NCBI GenBank assembly: GCA_029379385.1
Contig: CM055611.1
Location: forward strand, 23,712,092 to 23,776,091
Length of the DNA stretch: 64,000 nt
Reading direction: 5' to 3'
From: Quillaja saponaria
Taxonomy: Eukaryota; Streptophyta; Magnoliopsida; Fabales; Quillajaceae
Shown here: positions 25,393 through 36,572 of the stretch, piece after piece
Numbering within the stretch: position 1 is the stretch's first letter
Layout: each line of letters opens with the position of its first letter
Position numbers and translations under genes: made by a program
The notes under the pieces: model-generated
Database searches by the model: none
What the model was told of the DNA's origin: nothing
Seen by the model: the letters and a program-made list of their open reading frames with translations, nothing else

Positions 25393-26048
25393 ATGGAATA
25401 CTCAGAATCCTCTGTGCAAGAAACCATTAAATGGCTTACAGATCTCTCAAATGGTACTGCAGGTCAGGAGCTTGAAGCTCTATGTGTGAAGGGTCTCCAG
25501 GTTGTACAGGCTCACAAAGGTTTCATCCGTTGTCGTTTCATCATACACGACAGATTATCTGTAAGAGATTCTTAATCACCTCTAATTTTGTCAATAATTT
25601 CAAATTTGTCATCTTTTTTCTTTTTCTGTATTATATATAACAATTCAAGCTTTACATTTATAGGATGAAGATGGAAATTGGCACGCTGGAGCCATTGCTA
25701 TGTTAGTTGACAACATTATAGGAGCCGCCACCTGCTCTGCAACAGGGGATCCCAGTGTGACTGTTGATTATTGCATTTCATACTATTCAAAGGCTAAGAT
25801 TCATGTATGCTTTCTCTCTTGTCCTAAAATTTTATATATGCTGCATTTTCTAATTACCTGTTCTGCAATTGGATTTTGTAATTTTCAATATGTAATGGCA
25901 GGAAGAGGTTGAAATAGAAGCAAAGGTTGTTGGGATGAAGGGAAAGTTGTCTTCTATTGTTCTGGAGGTCAGGAAGAAAGAGACTGGAGAATTAATTGCC
26001 CTGGGTAAGGAGTGGGCAACATCAGCAATAGTTAGAGCAAGATTGTAG
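25393..26048 (+). CDS. Acyl-CoA thioesterase, hotdog fold (ACOT13-like), copy B2
   Basis: Exons 25393-25560, 25664-25804 and 25902-26048 encode 151 aa with the same phase-0 intron positions as B1. The hotdog helix reads GNWHAGAIAMLVDNIIGAA and keeps the acidic residue. The C-terminus reads GKEWATSAIVRARL. All splice sites (GTAAGA/TATAG, GTATGC/GGCAG) are standard, so this copy should be functional. Its leader contains the same AACAAGATATGAAAGATG-like context as B1. The pair are recent tandem paralogues; which one is expressed cannot be told from sequence. Confidence 0.9.
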
Positions 26049-26456
26049 GTGGCACTCTGGTTTCTTTTGTACCAAATGCTACAGGAACAGTCATTTTCAG
26101 CATTTTTGTGTAAAATGGAACTCAAGCTTGGGCTGCAATAAGACTAGGCTAAAATTTGTATTTATTCAAGATAGCTTGCAGTAATAGACATGATTGCAGC
26201 ATTGTACCTCAAAAGAGAGAAGAATAAGTGCTGATTGGCTTTTGTACTAAATGCTACATGAACAATCATTTCCAGCATTTAAGAATGTTATTGCGAAAAT
26301 ACTGAGGAAATTGGTCATGCATCATTGTTTATAGTGTTATTTTACTGAGCAACGTGGACCTCGTAGTTGCTAAAAATTTAGAGCATATAAGTCAAAATTA
26401 TTGAGACAGAAAGTTGGAGCACTTTGTGTTTTTATCTGAGAATAACAGAGGAAAAG

Positions 26457-26914
26457 ATGGAAGACACAGAGTCCTCTGTTCAAGAAACCATTAAATGGCT
26501 TACAGATATCTCAAATGGTATCAAAGGCCAGGATGTTGAAGCTCTATCTGTGAAAGGTCTCCAGGTTGTACAGGCTCGCAAAGGTTTCATCCGTTGTTGT
26601 TTTGTTTCGCCACCTACACTGCAACTGGGGGCGCTGATGTTAGTATTGATTATTGTATTTCATACTACTTGAAGGCTAAGAATGATGTATTCTCTCTCTA
26701 TATGTCCCAGATGCATGTTTTTCTAATTACATGTTCTGCAAGTGGTTTTTCTGTAATCTGGGTTTGTAATATCTAATGACAGGAAGAGGTTGAAATAGAA
26801 GCAAAGGTTGTAGGGATGAAGGAAAAGTTGGCTTCTATTATTATTGATGTTAGAATGAATGTAACTGGAGAATTGATTGCTATGGGTAAGAAGTGGGCAA
26901 ACAACAAAATTTAG
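26457..26914 (+). pseudogene. Thioesterase pseudogene A3
   Basis: Starts MEDTESSVQETIKWLTDIS and has the shared internal deletion. The fused frame ends in a non-homologous tail. The 3' half is nearly identical to A2, indicating recent duplication or gene conversion. Confidence 0.8.
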
Positions 26915-26977
26915 TGCAAGATTGTAGGTGTCCCTCTGGTTTCTTCTGTACCGAGTCTGCAAGAACAATCAAGCAAA

Positions 26978-27078
26978 GGTTGAAATAGAAGCAAAAGTTG
27001 TTGGGGAATAAACTTCTGTTTTTGTGTAGGTTAGGAAGAAAGAGACTTGGGAAACTGGTTGCTCTGTGTAAGGAGTGA
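26978..27078 (+). pseudogene. Orphan thioesterase exon-3 relic after A3
   Basis: Matches the relic at 24094 almost base for base. It then jumps into sequence leading to the B3 last exon. Confidence 0.55.
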
Positions 27079-27190
27079 AATATCTAATTTTATAATTTTT
27101 GTGTAGGTTGGGAAACTGTTTTTGTGTGGGGAATAAAATTTTATATATGCACTGCAATTGGTTTTTGTAATTTTCAATATCTAATGACAG

Positions 27191-27337
27191 GAAGAGGTTG
27201 AAATAGAAGCAAAGGTTGTTGGGATGAAGGGAAAGTTGTCTTCTATTGTTCTGGAGGTCAGGAAGAAAGAGACTGCAGAATTAATTGCCCTGGGTAAGGA
27301 GTGGACAACATCAGCAAAAGTTAGGGCAAGATTGTAG
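27191..27337 (+). pseudogene. Thioesterase B3, last exon only
   Basis: A complete exon 3 of B type, from EEVEIEAKVVGMKGKLSS to VRARL and stop, preceded by its intron end (ATGACAG). Exons 1 and 2 are missing because about 2 kb of the unit between A3 and here is deleted. Confidence 0.8.
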
Positions 27338-27805
27338 GTAGCACTCTGGTTTCTTTTGTACCAAATGCTACAGGAACTATCATTTTCTGCATTTTTGTGT
27401 AAAATGGCACTCAGCTTGGGCTGCAATAAGACTATGCTAAAAATTTGTATTTATTCAAGATAGTTTGCAGTAATATACATGATTGCAGCTTTGTACCTCA
27501 AACGAGAGAAGAATAAGTGCTGATTGGCTTTTGTACTAAACGCTACATGAACAATCGTTAGCAGCATTTAAGAATGATATGACTGGCTTTTCTTTCAGAA
27601 TTCATATAATATAGGAGAAAAAGTTTACTATCATGGGCTAATTTTATCTGCTAAAGGCACATTATCAAATATATAAGAACATCAACACTTTGAAGATCCT
27701 AATGAGTATGACCCAATTACATTAGGAAGCCATTCTTGCTTGACGAACAATCTGATCAATGTTTGATTGTTACACAAATCAAGTTTGCGATTGTCGAGAA
27801 TCCGA

Positions 27806-30800
27806 TTACTTTGAGCCTTCCTTCTCCTTTTGATCCCCAACACCATTTCTCAGTTCAGTTATCTCTTTCTCCTTCAAAGATATTTCCTTTGAGCCTTCCT
27901 TCTCTTTTTCGTCCCCAACAATATTACTTGATTCAGTTAACTCTTTCTCCTTTGAAGGTATTTCCTTTGAGCCTTCCTTCTCCTTTTTGTCCCCAACGCC
28001 ATTCCTTGATTCAGTTAACTCTTTCTCCTTTGAAGGTATTTCCTTTGAGCCTTCCATCTGCTTTTCTTTCCCAACACCATTCCCTAATTCAGTTAACTCT
28101 TCCTCCTTTGATTCTTCACTTACCTTGGACCCTTTCTGAACACCAGGTCCATAAGCCCAACTACAAACAAGAAAGTAGAGTACATTGCCCGCACTCAGTA
28201 TAACAAGAAGCCAGTAGTACCTTTCGTAATGACCCTTGTTAATATTATCTGAAATCCAGCTTTCTTTTCCCCCTCTTGAAGTAACGTCATTCACAGTATT
28301 CAGTACAAAACTAGCTACCAGACTTGAAGCGCCTCCTGAAAGCCCAAGTATGGCCACAGAAATACTGGACATAGTTTCAGGAAACTCAGAGTAATAAAAT
28401 TCATTTTGTCCTATCTTATTGAAGGCTTCAGCTATGCCCCCCAAGACATGATGTGGGACAAGCCACATAGCAGACATGCCCACTAATGCTAATGGTTTGT
28501 TTTGAAGGCCCTCTTGGATTGCTTTCCTACGCCGTACAGTCTCAACAAGTGCTGATGATACCAAGGACAGACAAGAGATGGCAAGCCCAATTCCTATTCT
28601 GTTTTTCGGACTAATCCTCACCGGTTTACCTCTGATCTTTGATGCTAAGGGAATAAGTACACGATCATAAAGAACAATCCATATTATTGCGCTAGCAATC
28701 ATGAACATAACAAAAGATCCTGGGGGAATTTGGAAGCCTGAAGTGACGTGTCTGTCCATAGTTCTAGCTTGAAGCAAGGGAAATGAGCCTTGGTTATGGG
28801 TGACTGACATCATGATCCCAGTTGACCATATTGGGATGACTTTAATTAGGGATTTTAGCTCCTCTACTTGTTCTATTGTGCAAAGACTCCAAGGATCTGA
28901 GGCTGACCCATCAGGGGCTATGTCTAGTTCTGGATTCTTAATGATGCATGCTTTATTCAAAAACCTATAAAACAAAGTAACACCTCAAGTTGATTACTAA
29001 TTCAACCATAGAATAAGCTTAACATAATATAGTAATTAAGATCCAATACACCACCTTAGTTTATCAGTTGGAACGTTAAGTTTTGAGTCCTTCTGATGAT
29101 GGTACACATCAATGTCATCTGAGTTCTGAGGTGGCAATGGGAGTTTTCTGTTCTTAAAGGAAACCACAATTACTTGTGCAAAGCCGGTGAGCAAGCTCCG
29201 GCTGGCTTTTGTCTTGACATATAAGGGAGAAGCAATGAAGAAAGACATAGTAGCTAAGATCATGAGTCCTGCCGGAATTCCAAATCCTACTTTCCATCCA
29301 TAATGATCCTGAATATAAACCATTACTGTGAAGGACGTTACAACTGCAACAGCTGAAGTAGCATAATACCAACTGAAGAAGCTCTCTAGGACCTTCTGAT
29401 AGTTGTCGTTATAATTTTTGAACTGATCTGCACCAAATGCTAAGGAAGATGATGCAGTGCCGGCAGCACCAAGAGACATGAGGACAAAGGCAGATATAAG
29501 GACAGACAATTGTCCTGATGTTGCTTGTTTGCAGTTTTGGGGTAGAGGGCTGCTGCAATGAGGAGGCCTTACTTGTGGGATCACGGCTGTTAACCATAGA
29601 AGTATAATCCCCTGTAATAATGAAAATATTGATATGATTTTTTTCTCATACAAGAATATGTTTCCACATTACCAGTTGGACTAATTACTCATTCTAATTT
29701 CTTGAAAATATTCTTGAAGACAGATTAAATCCTCAGAGAGAAAAAAACATGGCAAAACAACAGACGAGGAAAATAATCAGAGTAAAATGCTTAATATAAT
29801 TAAGAATATCAACTATTAAGAAAGCTGCATGTCTAAACCCCATGGCTGCCTGTTACTAACATGTCCATCCCTGAACAATCCTTAGGAAAACTGTTTTAGG
29901 ACTATTTTGAAAGATTTTATACCCTCGAGCTATAAATTATTGCAACTTATAACGCTATATTTAGAAATGACTTGAATTTTTTTTTTTTTTGGTGATATAA
30001 CAATCTTCATCGTTGTCATTTGAGCTCTCCTATTCTATACCATGTTTACATTATCAAACAAATTAACCACACATGTTCATTTCAAACTCTCCTTCTTAAA
30101 AAGATTCAGCATCAAAGATAACACTCACCAGCCCTTTTAATTTCAAAACTAACTGGAAGTAGTCCATGCTAATCAAGAGATAATAATGGATGACAGGCAA
30201 ACCAAAACATGACCATATTTCCATCTATTTCTCTACTTAATCTTTTCCAGTGATTTGCAACCCAATTGCAAGTTGAACTGTATGAATAAAATAAAATTCA
30301 AAAGGATAAGATAATCAAAGGAGAGGAGAGGAGAGGAGGGTCATGAAACAATACCATGAGACTGAATATAGAACCGATGCAAATGGAAAGGAAGCGACCC
30401 AGATAAGAATCGGCAAGAAAAGCACCCACAAGAGGCATAAAACTGGAACCACCATTCCACAAGAAGAGTATGTTGGTCGCTTTGGCTACTCCCAAATTGT
30501 AACTTTGCATTAAATACAATATCATATTTGGTGAAAGTGCAGTTGAAGCCACGCTCGCTAACGCTTCATTTGCTGCAAGTTTCAATTTTTTTCAACACCC
30601 AAATCAGAAAATACATTATAACTTTGATACCAACAATCTTCAATAGCAGTAAAATAAAACCATGGTTTTGAATTTTGCAATTGGGGAATTAATTACCTAT
30701 AATGAAAGGCATGGTAATAAGGCCACCCTTCTTCCTTCCTGCTTCTGAAATTTGTTGCTGGCCCAGTTCCCCTTGATCTGAAGTAACTGAAGAAGGGTCC

Positions 30801-30814
30801 GCTTTCGTCTCCAT
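27806..30814 (-). CDS. NPF1: NRT1/PTR family transporter, NPF1 type
   Basis: Four exons on the minus strand (30814-30697, 30572-30355, 29611-29055, 28964-27806) encode 683 aa. NPF1 proteins are usually near 600 aa; the excess is a charged repeat tail. Family features: GGLITMPFII at the N-terminus, LVGAFLADSYLGRFLSICIG, FGADQFKNYNDNYQKVLESFFSWYY, YGWKVGFGIPAGLM, and ALVGMSAMWLVPHHVLGGIAEAFNKIGQNEFYYSEFPETM. These are proton-coupled transporters of the plasma membrane; Arabidopsis NPF1.1/1.2 move nitrate in phloem companion cells. The TM1 motif that is ExxE[K/R] in relatives reads EALAS here, so the second acidic and the basic residue are gone. An in-frame upstream ATG exists at 30973 but would add an unlikely 53-residue leader. 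Position after AAE13 and the thioesterase matches At3g16180. Confidence 0.92.
27809..28099 (-). repeat. 78-bp coding minisatellite at the NPF C-terminus
   Basis: About 3.7 copies of a 78-bp unit encode 26-residue repeats of the form ELTExxNGVGDxKEKEGSK followed by EIPSKEK. Units differ by a few substitutions and all stay in frame. Confidence 0.85.
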
Positions 30815-30973
30815 TGTTGAATCTGTGCCAGCTTCCTTCAAGTATAAACAAGGCCACACTTCACAGACAGAGAGAAGGAGAAATTTACAAAATCTACACT
30901 CTTTTAGTCCCTTTGGACAAGGAAATGCCTTCTCCTTTTCCCTTTGAGCTGGGCTAGCTAATTGAGTAAGCAT

Positions 30974-32853
30974 CCAGCTTTCTACTACATATATAGAAAA
31001 AAACAGTGTAAGAAGGTAATGTGTCCAAAAGGTAATTATGGAAATGCCGACTAAAATATTTAAAACTCTGCAGATGGGGCCATTTTATTCAAATATTTAA
31101 ATGGATAATAATTAATGCAAAGCAACTCAACTCTAGCGAAGGCATGGGTTACCGTAACTAGCATAGTAGCATAGTTTACTGGTTACTACATGAAGTTGTT
31201 CATTAAAGAAGCATACCATTTTTTACTAGAAATAAATCTCAAAAAGCAAAATCAAACAAGCTTGTTAATTAAAAGACTCTAATGAAAAATATTTGTGAAG
31301 GTGAGTGAAATAATAAGCTTTAAACAATTTCTTCTTATTATCATTGAATTTTTTTTATAAATATATATATATATATAATATGATATTATTTTAATTTAAT
31401 TAAAAAATAAAAATGACCGCAAATATGTTTAATTTGATTTATATCCTTTGTAGTAGAAGATTCTTTTTGAGAGAATAAATATTCACTCATCTTCAAATAT
31501 ATATTTAAATAAATTACAATTTTATTTGTTCTTATTAGATTTAATTTTTAATATTAATATACCAAGTATACTATTATTTTTTGACACTTATATATTTTGA
31601 TTAGAAATATTATATTCACATCAATATTATTTTATTACTAGAATAATCTTTCTTACCTAAGTTAATACCAAAATTTAAAATTTCTCTGCAAATAATCATG
31701 ATCATGGATATGATCATGGATGAAAACATATATTTTCCTCTATTAAAATCTCTCAAAGCAACTCGAACTTCTACTCGGAATGCTAAACCGCTACAATTAC
31801 TATCATCTTCACAAGCTTAGTACCACATCTTATCCAATTCAACTACTTTGAGAAAATAAAATTTTCATTTACCACTCAATTGGACACGTGGAAGAAGTTG
31901 ACATACAGCAGGGCATGCTTATTTTGGATTGCTTAATCAAGAATGAGTGCCGTGTTGTGCTTTTTCTTTCCTCTTCTCTATGTGGTTAGGAGAATTAAGA
32001 GGCATGTTCATTTATTAAAGACATTAATGCATTGTTTTAGTTATTAATTTCTTTGTTTTTTTCTTCATAGAATGGAGTAATGGGAGTAAATGATTATATA
32101 AATTTACAAAACAACAATAAATCAAATAATAAAATACATCATTAGCTAAAAAAATTATTTCCTTCCACATACACTCCATTCTCTTAAACTAAAAGATAAA
32201 AATTTGCAATCTAATTGAAGAAATATACTTTTAAACATAATATAGTTAGAAGAAAATAATAAACTAAAGCTATGTCATCAAAGATTCATTGAACCTTCAA
32301 AGAAATAATTTTATATAGACAAAAGGGACTCGTACCTCTCCAATTGTTCCAAGATCCAATTTTGAGTTCACATTTATAAGACAAATATAATTATTATATA
32401 TGAATGTCTTACAAATTAAATAAAATTCAATTTCTATTGATTTATGTTATAAATCATCAAAAGAAATTATGGATATAATACCAAGTAAGATTCAAACATG
32501 AATGTATTTTATTATTATTATTATTATTTGTTAAGATTTTATAAATAAAAAGTTTATAATATTTATTATATTAATTAATCATTATTTCAATGTGTACTTA
32601 ATAAATAAATTACTATTTAAAAAAATTATATTTATTTACAACTTAATAAAAGCAAAAAACATTTTTTTATTTATATAACTATTCTTACTATGACTATATG
32701 ACTATTTATCTACTTCCATTTGACTCCTAAGTTAATACTGGTCATATTCACAGTCATATAAGTCAATACTTAATTACTTAATCTGTATTTAATTCATAAT
32801 TTTTGGACCTTTTGATTTCGGGTTTTGATATGTGGGCCCCAAAAAAGATTCAA
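30974..32853. other. AT-rich upstream region of the NPF gene
   Basis: Presumed promoter and intergenic DNA with long A/T runs, including a (TA)n stretch near 31361-31378. No ORF or RNA was recognised. The MULE begins at its right edge. Confidence 0.5.
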
Positions 32854-32863
32854 GGTCTATGGG
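32854..32863. repeat. Left target-site duplication of the MULE
   Basis: GGTCTATGGG, identical to 40921-40930. Confidence 0.9.
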
Positions 32864-33141
32864 GGACTTTTGGACAAAAGGGTCCAAGTCCCAAAAAATT
32901 TGGCCAAAATGGTAAATTTTTTACCATAATAGCCAAAAGAAGGTAGATGTTGAAACCGTGTTTTCAAAACACGGTTTCAAGGTCCGACCTGGCGTGCCAG
33001 GTCGGACCATCGCACAGGTCACGCACTCGCGCGTGACGCGCGAGTGCAAGATGAAACCGGCTTTTGAAAAGCCGGTTTCATCCCAAAATTTGTCCCCCAC
33101 TACGGCCACGCGGGGGACAAATTTTGCAGGCTACCCTGCAG
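32864..33141. repeat. Left terminal inverted repeat, palindrome array
   Basis: After about 85 bp of simple inverted-repeat sequence, six palindromes follow almost back to back. P1 32950-32980 (15-bp arms, TTGAAACCGTGTTTT). P2 32981-33008 (13-bp arms, GGTCCGACCTGGC). P3 33023-33047 (11-bp arms, GCACTCGCGCG). P4 33051-33081 (15-bp arms, ATGAAACCGGCTTTT). P5 33085-33125 (14-bp arms, AAAATTTGTCCCCC). P6 33125-33140 (6-bp arms, TGCAGG). P1 to P5 have perfect arms; their spacers are 1, 2, 3, 1 and 13 nt. Confidence 0.92.
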
Positions 33142-34275
33142 TTCCCAGCCTCCCTTCCCCGCCTCCCGCACACCCCTATCGTGTAATTTCTCTCCCTCTC
33201 CTATTAATATATTAATTATATTAATATATTAATTAAATTACAATATACCAATATCATAAATAATTTATTTTACTTCACACCATAATTAATTTGTTTTACT
33301 TCACATAACAATTCAATTAAAACATATAAATCTTAAAAAAATTTCATTACCTTACTAAAAATTGATGAATTTTCATAAAAATTTATGAGTTCTTAAAATT
33401 TTTCTTAAAATATATGATAATAATCATATTAATTAATAAATTAGCTTATTTTATTTTACATAATAATTATATTAAAACATACAAACCTTCAAATATTTTT
33501 TATCATGACCTTTGTAAAAGTTTAATGAGTTTTTAAATTTTTATTGTAAATATTCGACAAATTTTTAATTTTAATGTTTTATTATATGATATTTTTGAAA
33601 TTTAAAATATATATTAATTTTTTAATTTATATGAAAATATTTTATAAAAATTTAAGATATATGATAATTTTTAAATTTTAGAATTTAAGATTTTATCATA
33701 CATTTTAATTTATCATAAATATTTTTAAAATTCATGATATCTTTTAAATATAAAGTATATGTTAATTTATATATTTATAGTTTAAAATGTTCCATGAAAT
33801 TTTAAAGTGTATAATAATTATATGAAATTAAAAATATATGAAAAATTTTAAATTTATAGTGTATGACAGTTTTTAAATTTATAAATTTTGTATTTTTACA
33901 ATTTAAGATTTTTGTTAATTTTTTAATTCTATAATGTATGATAAATTTTTTTACTAAAGTTTATGATATTTTAAAATGTTAAAATTCATGATATTGTAAA
34001 TTATTAAGTTTTACTAAATTTTTTTAATTTAAAGTATATAAATTTTAAACTTATTTGAAATGATTTAGAAAGAATAAAAAACATTAAATTATTTTAAAAA
34101 TTAATGGAACACACTTATATTAACTCATTCTAATTATTACATGCTTTATTATAAAATTTAATTTACAAGTATAACTAAATTAAAACATAAACCAGGAAGA
34201 CTTTTCCTATTACAAGTAACAAACACAAAAATTAAAAATTAAAAAACTTATATAAGGATTTCGAGAAATACTGAT
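33142..34275. other. AT-rich left interior of the MULE
   Basis: About 1.1 kb of A/T-rich sequence between the left terminal repeat and the stop of the PMD gene. No ORF of interest was seen; it would hold the 3' UTR of that gene. Confidence 0.5.
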
Positions 34276-36373
34276 CTACAAAAAATGACCTCCTGTACCA
34301 CATGGGCGTGGTCTTCTCCTCCTTGCCGGGTTTCGCCTAGCTGGTACATCAGCCCTGTCACCAAGATCGTCTGAGGGAGGTATGTCATCAACACCGCTAA
34401 ATCCTTCCTCAGCTTGCACACCTGAACCCATACCCGGGTCATATGATGCAGGTGTATTACCATACTGAAAGTATGGCACCTGCGGTATGGGAGAGTTAAA
34501 AACCTCGCTTGATTGCAGTGCAAAGTCCGGCATAAGCTGATGATACATAGATGAACTACTGGCCATATAAGGAGGTGGAGGAGGTGGAGACATATGTGCC
34601 GGAGATGGAATATACACATCTGATGGTCGGACATCAGCATCAACACGTCCATAAGAAACCGACGGTCCAGGGACATCAGTTCTACTGCGTCTGCGACGTT
34701 GTGATGACAATGATGATGATGACGTCGAATGAGTAGAATGGGAAGGAGCTGGATCAGCATGGATAAGACCAACTCGTGTAAGATATCTCCTACTGATACG
34801 TCTATACCACTCATTGTACTCTGTTGTATGAGCAGCATGACCATGTGCAACTCCCAGAACATCACCTATCTGGACCAGATTGTATCTCATGCCCCAAATG
34901 GCTATGTGGTTAGCATGTAGCCAACGGTAGTCAGTGACGCCCCGTCCCCGAAGATCAAATTTGTGCAAGGTTTGATCGGCCTCAATGTCAGTAGGGTTTT
35001 CTGGTATAGGTTGTTGATATCCAAACTGATGCATTACCCTATCCACTTTCTGATACTCAACAATATGAAAACATATTAAGGGTACTTTAGCACCCCAAAT
35101 ATGCTGGTCTCGATAACAATAGTCTGGTATCAGGTGTCTCACCCCATCATCAATGTAGGGTAATGATATGAACTGCAATCCAAAAACTGTGTCAATGTTT
35201 TAATAAATAAAACCTTGAAACATGTCATTGTTAAATAACTTGTTGATATAAGATACACTTGTAATTACCTGGTCTGATGACATCCTGTCCAGCATCTCTC
35301 TATACCAAGACACCACATTATGGCCGATTTGAGTTACTTTGAACTTTACTCTCCACCTGGAAGTAATTAAAAATGTTAATTACAAGTCATTTACGTACCA
35401 CACATCCTAGTAGCCAAATGCATAAAACTAATAATTTTACAAACCTCGCGCCTAAAGGACAAAGATTATCCCACGGAATGTCTGTCTCCCTCCTCGGTGC
35501 GAGAAATGGTAGTCGCTCCCATGCCCATACCTGGAGTAATATCAAAGGTCCAGCAATTTCAGAAGCATCAAGGTGAGTGGCATGACACATCTCCCTGTAC
35601 AACCATGCCAGGGAGGCACTCCCCCAGCTGTACTGTCCTGCGGCATATAGGTTTTCCAACAGAGATAAGAAACAAATGTGCACATGTGTACTCGTCTTAC
35701 TGGTGAACAACAATCCACCCATCAGCTGTAATATATAAGCTCGTGCATATCTCTGCGCTGTAATGTCATCACCATCGGCTGGAAAATTCTGAAATGTCAA
35801 TCCTAACCAGCTCATTTTCAATGTGTTACCCTTAACAGCTGTAGCAGGGGGCACAATTCCCAATAATCGCTCGCACTCAGTTGCGACGTCAGCACCAACT
35901 AGGCCAGAGACAGGCTCACCGTCAACAGGTAAACCGAACAGAATACTAACATCCTGTAGTGTGATGGTGGCTTCACCGTGCGGCAGATGAAATGTGTGAG
36001 TCTCTGGCCTCCATCGCTCTACTAAAGCTGTCACAAGGTGCCAATCAAGCGAAATAAACCCCACCCTGATCACACCGCCAAAACCTGCCATGGTCATGTA
36101 CTCCAATACTCGAGGATTAATATTATTAATATTATTAAGAAGTTCTCGGCCGAACACCGCCTCCCTCCGACGGCATCTGAGGACATAGGCCTCGCTCTAA
36201 ATTGCCAAAAACATATTAGTAAGAACATTTTCGCTAATAAAATTTCCCCGAAAAATTATTTATAGTAATTTGATTTGTTAATTACAAACCTCGTGATCCG
36301 CGAAAACTCTAACGGATCGATGGCTATCGTGTAATCTAAGGACTGAAACATCTACTGGGGCAACGGGATCCAT
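34276..36373 (-). CDS. Plant mobile domain (PMD, MAIN-like) protein carried by the MULE
   Basis: Four exons (36373-36290, 36196-35445, 35356-35269, 35172-34276) splice in frame to 606 aa. The N-terminal half contains the PMD fold signature seen in MAIN/MAIL proteins and in proteins often labelled 'serine/threonine phosphatase 7 long form homologue': LVTALVERWRPETHTFHLPHGEATITLQDVSILFGLPVDG split over residues about 80-120, then SWLG and SLAWLYREMC blocks, and VKFKVTQIGHNVVSWYREML. No phosphatase motif is present. The C-terminal 170 residues are Ser/Pro-rich with a polyproline run and end in a basic tail, RRNPARRRRPRPCGTGG. Arabidopsis MAIN and MAIL1 act in transposon silencing and genome stability. 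The role inside a transposon is unknown. It is read in the same direction as the transposase and lies just downstream of it. Confidence 0.85.
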
Positions 36374-36572
36374 GAATCTGCATAACAAAAGACAAACAGT
36401 CTATAATGTTAATATGCATACACGACAATAATGTTTATTAATGTCAAAATAATTTTACATGACATGTGGGGGACATAATACCTAATATCTACATAATAAA
36501 AAAGTAGAAACAAATACATAAATAGGAAAACTCTTACATTAAAGTAAAGAGTGCGATAATGGAACTTGTCTT

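Larger units (their letters stand above)
20176..27570 (+). repeat. Tandem array of acyl-CoA thioesterase genes (dimeric A+B unit)
   Basis: A unit of an A-type gene followed by a B-type gene is present about two and a half times: 20176-23346 (A1+B1), 23347-26292 (A2+B2) and 26293-27570 (A3 plus only the last exon of B3). Each unit opens with the same leader (GCGAAAATAAC... then CTGAGCAACGTGGA). Each also shares flanking AT-rich sequence, for example around 21190-22330 and 24390-25250. A copies are broken; B1 and B2 are intact. Confidence 0.85.

Noticed and set aside
34248..34865. 205-codon minus-strand frame overlapping the PMD gene
   Set aside because: It is shifted against the spliced PMD frame and is His/Leu-rich, as expected of a wrong-frame reading.
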